Source: an uncultured Clostridia bacterium (lineage in GTDB: Bacteria; Bacillota; Clostridia; Lachnospirales; CAG-274). From it: a stretch of 64,000 bases of DNA. The stretch spans positions 26,200 to 90,199 of the forward strand of contig CANRIS010000007.1 in NCBI GenBank assembly GCA_947630725.1, written 5' to 3'. Shown here in pieces: positions 44,756-53,352 of the stretch (positions are counted from its first letter, which is position 1; each line of letters begins with the position of its first letter). Position numbers and translations under genes: made by a program. The notes below the pieces were generated by a model that was given only the letters and a program-made list of their open reading frames with translations, did not search any database and had not been told where the DNA came from.

Positions 44756-46036
44756 ATGAACAATGCCGAAAAACTGATAGAATTTATTACAAACTGCCCC
44801 GAGTCAACCCTGACAACCGGATTTATATCCAAAGAGCTGGACAACTACGGTTATGAAAGACTTGAGGAGGGCGAACCTTTCAGCATAAAAAAGGGAGGAG
44901 CATACTATATCGTCAGCGGCTCCTCGTGTATAGTTGCCTTTACTGTGGGACAGAGCGTGAGAGAACCCGTTTTCAAGATAGCTGCTGCGCATACCGACAG
45001 TCCTGCTTTTAAGATCAAAAAATCCCCTACCATAAAAAACAAGGGATATATAAAGCTGAACACCGAAAGCTACGGAGGGCTTATGCCTGCGAGTTGGTTT
45101 GACAGACCGCTTTCGTTTGCAGGACGGATAATAGCAAGAGGAGAAAGCATATTCAAGCCCACCGAAGTGCTTATGGACTTTAAGCGCCCTATGATAACAA
45201 TACCGTCCCTTGCGGTTCATCTTGACAGAAGCAGAGGAAAAGAGAAAAAAGAATATGACTTTCAGGAGGAGATGCTGCCCGTTTGCGGTATTCTGAACGA
45301 GGGAAAGGATTTTAATTTTGAAAAATATATTTCCAAAGAGTCGAGAGTAAGCCTTGACAACATACTCGACTATGAATTTACGGTATACAACAGCGAAAAG
45401 GGCTGTCTTCTGGGCTTTGAAAAGGAACTTGTTTCGGCTCCGAGACTTGACGATCTTCTTATGGTATATTGCATTTTAGAGGGAATAAAGAGAGAACGCT
45501 CCTCCGACTATATAAATGCAGCAGTGTTCACCGACCATGAGGAGGTTGGCAGCCAATCGGAAACAGGCGCAAAGTCGGAATTTATAAAAAACACATTCAG
45601 AAGAATAGCCTTTGGACTTAAATTTTCGGAGGAAGAATATTTCTGCGGACTTAGTAAGTCTGTGGGCGTTTCGGCGGACCTTTCTCACGGCTATCATCCC
45701 AACTATGGCGATAAGTATGATATAACGAATTTTCCTGTTCTCAACGGAGGAATCGTCATAAAATATGCCGCATCAAGATCCTATTCGACCGAAAGCTATG
45801 CCGCAGCGGTATTTAAGGAGATCTGCGGCGAGGCCGGAGTAAAAACCCAGAGCTATTATAACAGATCGGGTCAGAAGGGAGGCTCTACCATAGGAGGAGT
45901 TCTTTCGGCTGCGTTGGGCATACCCTTTACGGATATGGGGCTTTCGGTGCTGGCTATGCATTCAGCCAGAGAGCTGTGCGGAAGCGCAGACGTTGACAGC
46001 GGCGTAAAGCTTTTCAAGACATTCTACAATATATGA
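44756..46036 (+). CDS. M18-family aspartyl aminopeptidase
   Basis: Zinc aminopeptidase that removes N-terminal acidic or other residues, in the cytoplasm. It is 426 residues long. Metal ligands fit AAHTDSPAFKIK, the catalytic FTDHEEVGSQSETGAKS and VSADLSHGYHPNY, with HSARELCG near the C-terminus. The ATG at 44756 follows AGGGGTG; the track's start 56 codons earlier is in the leader and overlaps the promoter. The family (like ApeB) has the same length and motif order. An ABC transporter gene follows by 18 bases. Confidence 0.93.
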   Translation: MNNAEKLIEFITNCPESTLTTGFISKELDNYGYERLEEGEPFSIKKGGAYYIVSGSSCIVAFTVGQSVREPVFKIAAAHTDSPAFKIKKSPTIKNKGYIKLNTESYGGLMPASWFDRPLSFAGRIIARGESIFKPTEVLMDFKRPMITIPSLAVHLDRSRGKEKKEYDFQEEMLPVCGILNEGKDFNFEKYISKESRVSLDNILDYEFTVYNSEKGCLLGFEKELVSAPRLDDLLMVYCILEGIKRERSSDYINAAVFTDHEEVGSQSETGAKSEFIKNTFRRIAFGLKFSEEEYFCGLSKSVGVSADLSHGYHPNYGDKYDITNFPVLNGGIVIKYAASRSYSTESYAAAVFKEICGEAGVKTQSYYNRSGQKGGSTIGGVLSAALGIPFTDMGLSVLAMHSARELCGSADVDSGVKLFKTFYNI

Positions 46037-46054
46037 TCATAATGCGGTGATACT

Positions 46055-46762
46055 ATGGAAGATTTTTTTATAAAGCTTATTTCAGCCGAAAAGGACTATG
46101 GTGGCACAAAGGCTTTGGAGGATATAAACTTGGGACTTCACAGGGGTCGCACGGTGGGAGTTCTGGGCGGCAAAAGGTCGGGCAAAACGGCGCTGTGCAG
46201 GCTGCTTGGCGGCATAGAGAAGCCCTCTGAGGGAAAGGTGCTTTTTGACGGCAAGAAAATAAAGCCATCCTCAAAAAGAAGGATCAGCTTTATGCAGAGC
46301 GATAATTTTATAGGCAGGATGGGTACGTTTCAAAGGCTTTTTGAATTTTATGAGACCTTCTACTATGATTTTGACAGAAAAAAAGCGGCGGCGCTTATGA
46401 AAAGCTTCGGCGTTGACGATGTGGAGCGCATAACGAAAAACAAGGGACTTTGTCAGCTTGCGGCGCTCGCTTGCTGTGTGTCACGAAAGGCTGATATGTA
46501 TGTGCTTGACGATCCTCTGACATATTTTGACAGAGACGAAAGAGGGAGGTTTCTTAAGGAGGCTTTCAGATCTCTCGGCAACAAACCTCTTATTGTGATA
46601 GCTGCCGAAAAGGTGAGGGGCATAGAGTCTCTTCTTGACGATGTTATCTTTCTTGACGGCGGAAGAATGAAGCTCTGCAAGTCCGCAGAGGAAATAAGGA
46701 TAAAAACCGACAAAAGCGTAGAGGCTCTGTATGGGGAGGTGTTTGAAAATGCTGATCTATGA
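46055..46762 (+). CDS. ABC transporter ATP-binding protein with degenerate motifs
   Basis: A 235-residue ATPase subunit. Walker A is GGKRSGKTALC. The signature motif is not clean: NKGLCQLAALACC stands where LSGGQ is expected. Walker B is MYVLDDPL, with Asp in place of the usual catalytic Glu, and the H-loop position seems to read AAEKV. It may be slow at hydrolysis. It overlaps the membrane gene by 14 bases and clearly forms a pair with it. The arrangement resembles small export or bacitracin-type ABC-2 systems, but the substrate is unknown. Confidence 0.75.
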   Translation: MEDFFIKLISAEKDYGGTKALEDINLGLHRGRTVGVLGGKRSGKTALCRLLGGIEKPSEGKVLFDGKKIKPSSKRRISFMQSDNFIGRMGTFQRLFEFYETFYYDFDRKKAAALMKSFGVDDVERITKNKGLCQLAALACCVSRKADMYVLDDPLTYFDRDERGRFLKEAFRSLGNKPLIVIAAEKVRGIESLLDDVIFLDGGRMKLCKSAEEIRIKTDKSVEALYGEVFENADL

Positions 46763-47306
46763 TATAAAAAGGACGGCAAAATTCACTCTCATACCATGCC
46801 TTGCGGCTGTGCTTGTACAGGTTTTTCTGAGGCTTGTGGGCGGAGCTTCGGCTGCGCTTTATTCGGCGGGAGCCGTACTGATAATTCTGGTGAATTTCGG
46901 ACTTTTCAAAAGGGACTATGTGGGACGTGACGCAGCGCTTATAAATATGCTGCCCGTCAGCCCCTTTATAAAAATACTCACAAAGCTTTCGGTGGGATAT
47001 ATTCTTTTGTTCTTTTATACATATCTGTTTATTTTTATAGGATTTCGTGATCTTATATATTATATGCGCCCGCAGATATTTACAACGGCGCTTATGGTTT
47101 TTCTCGGAGGCTATACATCTCTCAGTCTTATAAAATATTTGGGAAAGCTCTATGTCGCTGTCGGGGCGATGCTGCTCATATTGGCGGCAGGTCTGCTCAT
47201 AGGACGGGTCGCAGGCATACTTTTGGGCGGCGGCTTTGTCTGTACGGCTCATCTTCTGTTCTGCATACTGCTCTGGATCGTTTGTATGCGCAGCATTGAA
47301 AGATAA
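46749..47306 (+). CDS. ABC-2-like membrane protein (permease partner)
   Basis: A 185-residue hydrophobic protein with about six membrane helices (FTLIPCLAAVLVQVFL, AALYSAGAVLIILVNFGLF, SVGYILLFFYTYLFIFIGF, LYVAVGAMLLILAAGLLIGRVAGILLGG). The ATG at 46749 uses the GGGGAGGTG site in the end of the ATPase gene. It lacks recognisable motifs, but its position and size suit the permease half of the preceding ATPase. A strong terminator follows. Confidence 0.65.
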   Translation: MLIYDIKRTAKFTLIPCLAAVLVQVFLRLVGGASAALYSAGAVLIILVNFGLFKRDYVGRDAALINMLPVSPFIKILTKLSVGYILLFFYTYLFIFIGFRDLIYYMRPQIFTTALMVFLGGYTSLSLIKYLGKLYVAVGAMLLILAAGLLIGRVAGILLGGGFVCTAHLLFCILLWIVCMRSIER

Positions 47307-47413
47307 TTATTATGTATAAAAAAGGAGACAGCGGATATACTATAAATACAGCCAAAGCCCGTTTATATAAAATCAGGCTTTGGACAGCATTCTTTTTTCT
47401 CCTTTAATGATCG

Positions 47414-47451
47414 AAAAAGTCTTTCGGCGACAGACGCCGGAAGGCTTTTTT
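47414..47451 (+). terminator. Terminator of the ABC pair
   Basis: AAAAAGTCTTTCGGCG pairs with CGCCGGAAGGCTTTTT (two G-T pairs) around ACAGA. Confidence 0.8.
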
Positions 47452-47560
47452 ATGTCCCTTTCAATATTTTTGCCAAAGGAATATACGAAAAAAAAGCCAC
47501 CAAAAAAGCCACCGTCCGAGAGGCGATGACTTTTTGAGAAGTCAATGATATACTTGTCGG

Positions 47561-47722
47561 TTAAATTATATCCAGCTTGTCGAGGATCCTGTTTGCGCCC
47601 TTTCGCATTATGCGGCCGTCCTTTACCACCATTTTTCTGGTTCTGCGGTCGCTTATAGCCATCGTCATACCCAGAATGCCTATGATACCTCCTGCGATAA
47701 GACCTGTTCTGAATCTGCCCAT
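47561..47722 (-). CDS. Small single-helix membrane protein
   Basis: A 53-residue protein missed by the ORF track because of its length. It starts MGRFRTGLIAGGIIGILGMTMAI, a single membrane helix, and ends in a Lys/Arg-rich tail (SDRRTRKMVVKDGRIMRKGANRILDKL). GGGAGTG lies 7 bases before the ATG. The shape resembles YtxH-type small envelope proteins. Role unknown. The overlapping plus-strand reading of 63 residues has no ribosome site. Confidence 0.7.
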   Translation of the reverse strand: MGRFRTGLIAGGIIGILGMTMAISDRRTRKMVVKDGRIMRKGANRILDKLDII

Positions 47723-47869
47723 TTTAAAACACTCCCTTTTTTATATTTATTCTTTCCCGATCGGTTAAAAAAATTCGGATGGTCCGTCAGCCTTTCGGAT
47801 AAAGATCGGTATGAGACTATCTCAACAATATTGTTAGCAAAAAATGAAAAAATATTATAAAAATCAAAA

Positions 47870-47922
47870 TAAAAAATTGCCGCAGACGTAGGTATGTATA
47901 TTTGCGGCAATTTGTTTTTTAA
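47870..47922 (-). terminator. Terminator of the DUF1015 gene
   Basis: ATTGCCGCA and TGCGGCAAT pair. T-rich runs lie on both sides, so it can act in both directions; its position fits the minus-strand DUF1015 gene ending at 47954. Confidence 0.7.
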
Positions 47923-47953
47923 TTTTAGTTCCTTATTTTAAATCGGATATATT

Positions 47954-49201
47954 TCAGTTTTCGAGCTTGTGTATAAAAATGCCCGAACGCGGCTTCGGCT
48001 CAAACCACGTTGATTTCGGCGGCATTATGTGGCCGCTGTCGGCTACGGACATAAGCTGCTCTACTGTCGTGGGATACATCGCAAAGGCTACCTTCATTTC
48101 GCCGCTGTTCACACGTCTTTCAAGCTCTCTCAGTCCTCTTATGCCGCCTACAAAGTCTATTCTGTCGTCATTTCTCGGATCTCCTATGCCCAGTATGGGA
48201 GTAAGGAGCCTGTCCTGAAGAATAGACACGTCAAGGCTCTTTATGGGGTTATGGTCGTCCGTATTCTCGGCCTTAAGAAGATACCACTTTTTGCCGAGGT
48301 ACATACCGAAGGTGTGGAGGGCGGAAGGCCTTGGGGAGGTTCCCTTTGATATTTCCTCAACAACAAAGCTTCGCCTTACCGCCGAAAGAAACTGTCTTTC
48401 GCTCATACCGTTGAGGTCTTTTACGATACGGTTATAGTCCATTATCCTGAGCTGGCTCTCGGGGAAAATTACCGAAAGATAATAGTTAAATTCGGAGTTT
48501 TCGTCATAATTCGGTATCTGCTCTCTGCGCATAAGCCCTACCTTTACGGCGGAAGCGTTTCTGTGGTGGCCATCGGCTATGTAGAGAGAATCCACAGACA
48601 CAAAGGCCTTTGTTATCTTTTCTATGACTTGATTATCGTTTATGACCCATACGGTGTGACCTATTTTGTCGTCCGAAACAAAGTCATATATGGGAGAGTT
48701 GTCGCTTATCCATCTGGACACCTCTCTGTTTATGGAGGGCATGTCCCTGTATGTAAGAAAAATGGGGCCTGTGTTTGCGTTGCAGGCGTCCACGTGGCGG
48801 ATCCTGTCGATTTCCTTTTTTTCGAGAGTAAGCTCATGCTTTTTTATTTTTCCCTCTATATACTCGTCTATAGACGTACAGCCGACTATACCTGTCTGGC
48901 TGCGGCCGTTCATAGTCAGTCTGTATATATAAAGGACAGGTCTTTTATCCTGTATGTACAGACCTTTTTTAATCATACGGTTCAGGTTGGAGGCGGCCTT
49001 TTCATATACGTCGGGGTCGTGCTCGTCTGTTCCCTCGGGAAGGTCTATCTCTGCCCTGTCAATGTGCAGAAATGAATATGGGTTGTTTCTGACCGCTTTT
49101 CTCGCCTCGGCGCTCGTCATTACATCGTATGGCAGAGCGGCAACCTTCGATACTATATCCGCAGTCGGTCTGTAACCCCTGAAGGGGCGTACAATTGACA
49201 T
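47954..49201 (-). CDS. DUF1015 family protein
   Basis: A 415-residue cytosolic protein. The start MSIVRPFRGYRPTADIVSKVAALPYDVM is the family signature. Other conserved parts are YIADGHHRNASAVKV, NYYLSVIFPESQLRIMDYNRIVKDL, FVGGIRGLRELERRV and the late MYPTTVEQLMSVADSGHIMPPKSTWFEPKPRSG. The reaction is not known to me, although the DGHHR segment suggests a ParB-like nucleotide-binding site. GAGGTGA lies before the ATG at 49201. It is monocistronic, with its own terminator. Confidence 0.9.
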   Translation of the reverse strand: MSIVRPFRGYRPTADIVSKVAALPYDVMTSAEARKAVRNNPYSFLHIDRAEIDLPEGTDEHDPDVYEKAASNLNRMIKKGLYIQDKRPVLYIYRLTMNGRSQTGIVGCTSIDEYIEGKIKKHELTLEKKEIDRIRHVDACNANTGPIFLTYRDMPSINREVSRWISDNSPIYDFVSDDKIGHTVWVINDNQVIEKITKAFVSVDSLYIADGHHRNASAVKVGLMRREQIPNYDENSEFNYYLSVIFPESQLRIMDYNRIVKDLNGMSERQFLSAVRRSFVVEEISKGTSPRPSALHTFGMYLGKKWYLLKAENTDDHNPIKSLDVSILQDRLLTPILGIGDPRNDDRIDFVGGIRGLRELERRVNSGEMKVAFAMYPTTVEQLMSVADSGHIMPPKSTWFEPKPRSGIFIHKLEN

Positions 49202-49351
49202 ATTTATCACCTCAAAAAAATAATACTCTACTATATTAAACTATCGGAGAGAAATAATCAAGTGCAAATTTTCTTAAATTGTTGCTATAATATTAAATTT
49301 GTGGTATCATAAAAACGAAAGAAGAAAGCAAAAAGAAAGGAAATATAATAA

Positions 49352-50461
49352 ATGGATCCAAGAACAACAGTACTTGCAAAAAATATTACACAATATTCGC
49401 TAAAAGTAAAACAGGGCGACAAGGTTCTCATAAATTCGGGCGGACTTTCGTGCCTTCCCCTTGTAAAGGCTCTCGTAAAGGAAATATATGCCGCAGGGGG
49501 ATATCCCTATGTGGATCTTCACGATGCGACCCTCGACAGGGAGCTTCGTATTGGCGGCTGCGAAGAGCAGTGGAAGTATATTGCTCAGACAGATATGAAA
49601 AAAATGGAGGGTATGGACTGTTATGTGGGCATAGGAGGCAGCGAAAACGCCGCAGAGCTTTCGGACGTGCCGAGAGACAAGCAGGATTTGTATGTAAAAT
49701 TATATCAGCGACCCGTCACGGATATAAGGCTCAAAAAAAGATGGGTGGTGCTGAGGTATCCCAATCCGGGACTTGCCCAGAGTATGGGAACAAGTCAGGA
49801 GGCCTTTGAGGACTTTTTCTATAGGGTGTGCAATCTGGATTATTCTAAAATGTCGAAGGCTATGGACAGCCTTGTGGAGCTTATGAACAGAACCGACAGG
49901 GTAAGGCTTGTGGCAAAGGATACGGACATAAGCTTTTCGATAAAGGATATTCCTGCCATAAAATGCAGCGGAGAGATGAATATTCCCGATGGAGAGGTCT
50001 ATACCGCTCCCGTGAGAGACAGCATAAACGGAAGGATCACCTATAACACTCCCAGTCCCTATCACGGCTTTAATTTTGAAAATGTAAGCCTTACCTTTAA
50101 GGACGGAAAAATAATTGACGCCACATCGAACGACAACAAAAAAATAAACGAGATACTGGATACGGACGAGGGCGCAAGATATGTGGGAGAATTTGCCATA
50201 GGAGTGAACCCGTATATCACAAAGCCTATGAAAAACATTCTTTTTGACGAAAAAATAAGAGGCTCCATACACTTCACACCGGGAAACGCCTATGACGATG
50301 CCGACAACGGCAACAGAAGCGCAGTACATTGGGATCTCGTGCTTATAATGACGGAGGAATACGGCGGAGGAGAAATATATTTTGACGACAGGCTCATAAG
50401 AAAGGACGGTATATTCACGATACCGGAGCTTTTGTGTCTTAATCCCGAAAATCTGATTTAA
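49352..50461 (+). CDS. M29-family (AmpS/AmpT-like) aminopeptidase
   Basis: Metal-dependent aminopeptidase of 369 residues. It begins with LKVKQGDKVLINSGGLSCLPLVKALVKEIY, as in the M29 family. Metal and catalytic residues fit CSGEMNIPDGEVYTAPV, the ARYVGEFAIGVNP segment and SAVHWDLVLIM. A perfect-looking extended -10 (TGCTATAAT) lies about 75 bases upstream. It is a cytosolic peptide-processing enzyme and apparently monocistronic. Confidence 0.9.
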   Translation: MDPRTTVLAKNITQYSLKVKQGDKVLINSGGLSCLPLVKALVKEIYAAGGYPYVDLHDATLDRELRIGGCEEQWKYIAQTDMKKMEGMDCYVGIGGSENAAELSDVPRDKQDLYVKLYQRPVTDIRLKKRWVVLRYPNPGLAQSMGTSQEAFEDFFYRVCNLDYSKMSKAMDSLVELMNRTDRVRLVAKDTDISFSIKDIPAIKCSGEMNIPDGEVYTAPVRDSINGRITYNTPSPYHGFNFENVSLTFKDGKIIDATSNDNKKINEILDTDEGARYVGEFAIGVNPYITKPMKNILFDEKIRGSIHFTPGNAYDDADNGNRSAVHWDLVLIMTEEYGGGEIYFDDRLIRKDGIFTIPELLCLNPENLI

Positions 50462-50538
50462 AAAAAGCGCCTGCCGTCCGACAAAACGTTCTTATTTTCG
50501 GACGGCAGACTGCAAAAAATAATGAAGGAGGTATTTTT

Positions 50539-52644
50539 ATGAGGAGAAAGCTATTCTGTTCAATACTCTGCGCAGCGCTTGTTATGGGGAGCGTATGTCA
50601 GGCCATAGGAGCGGAAATATCCCCCGAAGAGACCGCAGAGGGGACAGTCGTTTCTGCGGAGGGCGGCTCAGATGTTAAAACCGATGAGATCATACTCTAT
50701 GCAAAGGAGCTTTTCGGCATAGGGGACGAGTATGACGAATTTGACTATACGCTGAGACAGGCGGATAACGAAACCATATGGCAGCTTGACTGGAGAAGCA
50801 GCGCGGACGATTCAAGCCTTCACATTGGTATAGACGGCGAAAAGTATGTCCGCAGCTATAACAAATACAAGCCCTCAAAGTACAGAGAGGGTCTCGGCGC
50901 TCTGACAAGGCAGCAGGCGGAGAAAAAGGCTGACGAATTTATGAAGCTTGTTGTACCCGAAAAATATTCGGCAGGGCTTAAGCTCAGACAGGAGCAGAAC
51001 GGATACGGCTATGACGGTATGATGGCGTATGTGCATTATGACTATTATGTAAACGACATTCCCTGCGCCAACAATGCCGTGACTATTGATGTGTCGAGAG
51101 ATACGGGAGAGGTCATGGACTTTGAAATGGACAAGTCTCTGTTTATGCTCAGATACCCCTCTGTTGAAAATCTCATATCGGAGGATAAGTCAAAGCAGGT
51201 ATTCAGGGACAACACTCATATGGCTCTTGAGTATATGAAAGGAACCTCCAAGGAGGACGGAGGGTCAAAAATTTTCCCCGCTTATCATATTTCATCTGCT
51301 GACAATACTGTTGCTGTGGACGCAGTAACGGGAGAGCCGTTCGGCACGGGTGATGATTATTTATTATATAACGGCTATGACGGCGCAGGTTTCGGTCGGT
51401 TTGAGGCAACGGAGGATGCGTCCGAGGCTGAGGGTGGAAAAAAGGTCGCTCTTTCGGAAAAAGAGATAGCGTCAATTGAAGAAAAAAAGGATCTTATAAG
51501 CCCGGAGGAGGCTCTTGCGGCAGTCGAAAAGGCAGCGCATATTGACGACAGATCGGGTATGACCTCCGCTCTGTATTCGGACAGCGACAAAAATTATTTC
51601 TGGGATATAAATATATTTAACGACAATGTGTGGATCAGCGCCAATGTCGATGCCACAGACGGCAGGCTCAGAAGCTTTTATGACTACAACTGCTATTATG
51701 ATGAAAACGGACAGCCCTCCGACTATGACACAATGGCTGCCGAGGCAAAGAGGCTTGCGCAGGAGTTTGCGGGGGACAAGCTGCCGCAGACGACCCTTGA
51801 ATTTTCCGAGGATAAGCCTGACGATGATATTGTGGAGTACAGCACTTTTACATATCAGAGAATGGAAAACGGCATACCCTGCAATTCAAACCACATAGTT
51901 ATAAAATTCTCAAACGACAACAAATTATTTTATTATGGCTATGAATGGGATGAAAATGCAGAATTTTCCGATGTTTCGGACGCTGTGGGGGAGGATCGGG
52001 CATATACCGCTCTTTTCGATATAACAAAGCCCAGGCTCTGCTATATAAGCGATGAGGGCGTGGCGCGGCCCGCATATCTGTACGAGGGCTTCAATTATGT
52101 TTATCTGGACAAATACGCAAGCAGGATCAACTCTGACGGCGAGCCCTATAAAGAGGATCCCCGATCCTATGACTATACCGATATAAAGGGTACAAAATAC
52201 GAGGATATAATAAGGCTCCTTAAAAATAACGGCTATATGGTTAACAGAAACGAGTTTAAGCCCACCGAGCCTATATCGACCGAGGACTTTGCGGAGTTTT
52301 TCAAGATGGGCGGTTATTCACTGCTTAAGGGAAACAACGCAGCGGAGGATGACGGCTATAAGTTTTATTTTATAGATGACAAGACCTTCGGAGAAAATCT
52401 GACAAGATATGAGGCCTGCGAAATACTGGCAAGCTATAAGTTCGGACAGGAAATAGGCAAACACCCCGAAATTTTCAAGGATGAGTTGTTTGCGGACGTA
52501 ACGGACGAATATTATAAGGGCTATGTGGCAGTCTGCAAGGGCTTCGGATATATAAACGGCGACCAAAACAACGTATTTGACGGCGGCAGGCTCATTACAA
52601 ACGAAGAGGCCGCAGTCATACTCTATAACTATCTCACAAAATAA
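50539..52644 (+). CDS. Secreted YcdB/YcdC-like repeat protein with S-layer-homology-like end
   Basis: A 701-residue protein with signal MRRKLFCSILCAALVMGSVCQAIGAE. Two to three repeats of a PepSY/YcdB-YcdC type occur, for example WQLDWRSSADDSSLHIGIDGE...RQQAEKKADEFMKLV...YDYYVNDIPCANNAVTIDVSRDTGEVM and FWDINIFNDNVWISANVDATDGRL...TFTYQRMENGIPCNSNHIVIKF. The C-terminus has S-layer-homology-like segments (YKGYVAVCKGFGYINGDQNNVFDGGRLITNEEAAVIL), which usually bind wall polymers. The function is not known; PepSY-type domains are thought to inhibit proteases. It follows an M29 peptidase but has its own AAGGAGG. Confidence 0.8.
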   Translation: MRRKLFCSILCAALVMGSVCQAIGAEISPEETAEGTVVSAEGGSDVKTDEIILYAKELFGIGDEYDEFDYTLRQADNETIWQLDWRSSADDSSLHIGIDGEKYVRSYNKYKPSKYREGLGALTRQQAEKKADEFMKLVVPEKYSAGLKLRQEQNGYGYDGMMAYVHYDYYVNDIPCANNAVTIDVSRDTGEVMDFEMDKSLFMLRYPSVENLISEDKSKQVFRDNTHMALEYMKGTSKEDGGSKIFPAYHISSADNTVAVDAVTGEPFGTGDDYLLYNGYDGAGFGRFEATEDASEAEGGKKVALSEKEIASIEEKKDLISPEEALAAVEKAAHIDDRSGMTSALYSDSDKNYFWDINIFNDNVWISANVDATDGRLRSFYDYNCYYDENGQPSDYDTMAAEAKRLAQEFAGDKLPQTTLEFSEDKPDDDIVEYSTFTYQRMENGIPCNSNHIVIKFSNDNKLFYYGYEWDENAEFSDVSDAVGEDRAYTALFDITKPRLCYISDEGVARPAYLYEGFNYVYLDKYASRINSDGEPYKEDPRSYDYTDIKGTKYEDIIRLLKNNGYMVNRNEFKPTEPISTEDFAEFFKMGGYSLLKGNNAAEDDGYKFYFIDDKTFGENLTRYEACEILASYKFGQEIGKHPEIFKDELFADVTDEYYKGYVAVCKGFGYINGDQNNVFDGGRLITNEEAAVILYNYLTK

Positions 52645-52748
52645 ACAAATTATAATAAACTGTCGGCACATTTTGGCAGTCGGAAAATCATCTTCGGGTG
52701 AATAATATTCCTGTTTTGGAAAAAAATAACCTCGGAGGTGATTTTTTT

Positions 52749-52922
52749 ATGACATCTAAGGAGCTGCTTTATATCGAAGACGCCTTGGGACACGAAAAGT
52801 ATTTTCAGAGCGAATGCAGAGAGGCTTTTGAAAAGCTTAATGATCCCGAGCTTAAGAGCTGCGTCAGAGAAATGGAAGAAAAGCACAGAAGAATTTTTCA
52901 GAACCTGTATGGTTTGCTCTGA
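52749..52922 (+). CDS. Small spore-coat-associated-like protein
   Basis: A 57-residue protein, MTSKELLYIEDALGHEKYFQSECREAF..., preceded by CGGAGGTGA. The ORF track begins earlier, but the ATG at 52749 has the ribosome site. It is helical and rich in charged residues, and ends with EEKHRRIFQNLYGLL. It resembles the N-terminal half of CotF-like proteins and lies 19 bases before a CotF gene, so both probably serve the spore coat. The assignment rests on this context. Confidence 0.6.
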   Translation: MTSKELLYIEDALGHEKYFQSECREAFEKLNDPELKSCVREMEEKHRRIFQNLYGLL

Positions 52923-52941
52923 AGAAAGGAGATAACGGAAA

Positions 52942-53193
52942 ATGGACGACAGAAACATTATGGAAGGAATACTTCTGCTGGAAAAGGGAGTATGCGACCT
53001 CTATATGCACGGAACCATAGAATCCTCATCAAAAAATGTTCACAGGGTCTTTAAATCGGCTCTCGAGGACTCCCTCACGATGCAGGACGGCGTTTATACG
53101 CAGATGCAGGACAAGGGCTGGTATAAGACCGACAAGGCCGACCAGACAAAGGTCATATCCGTGAAAAACAAGTTTGAAACTGTAACGGCATAA
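52942..53193 (+). CDS. CotF-family spore coat protein
   Basis: An 83-residue protein of the Coat_F type: MEGILLLEKGVCDLYMHGTIESSSKNVHRVFKSALEDSLTMQDGVYTQMQDKGWY. The late GVY..M...GWY motif is characteristic. AAAGGAG precedes the ATG. It forms a pair with the preceding small protein and ends before a strong terminator. Confidence 0.85.
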   Translation: MDDRNIMEGILLLEKGVCDLYMHGTIESSSKNVHRVFKSALEDSLTMQDGVYTQMQDKGWYKTDKADQTKVISVKNKFETVTA

Positions 53194-53204
53194 AAATTTT
53201 TTTT

Positions 53205-53234
53205 AAAGCCCCGGATTTGGGGCTTTATTTTTTT
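53205..53234 (+). terminator. Terminator of the coat-protein pair
   Basis: AAAGCCCC and GGGGCTTT pair around GGATTT, followed by ATTTTTTT. Confidence 0.9.
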
Positions 53235-53352
53235 ATGAAAATTGTGTATAATGTAAAATGTGGATTTTTATATATTTGCAAATATACCAATGTGTTATAC
53301 AGGGGGATAGTTTTGGCTGCCCTATTAAAATAAATCGGAGGTTGATAGGAAT

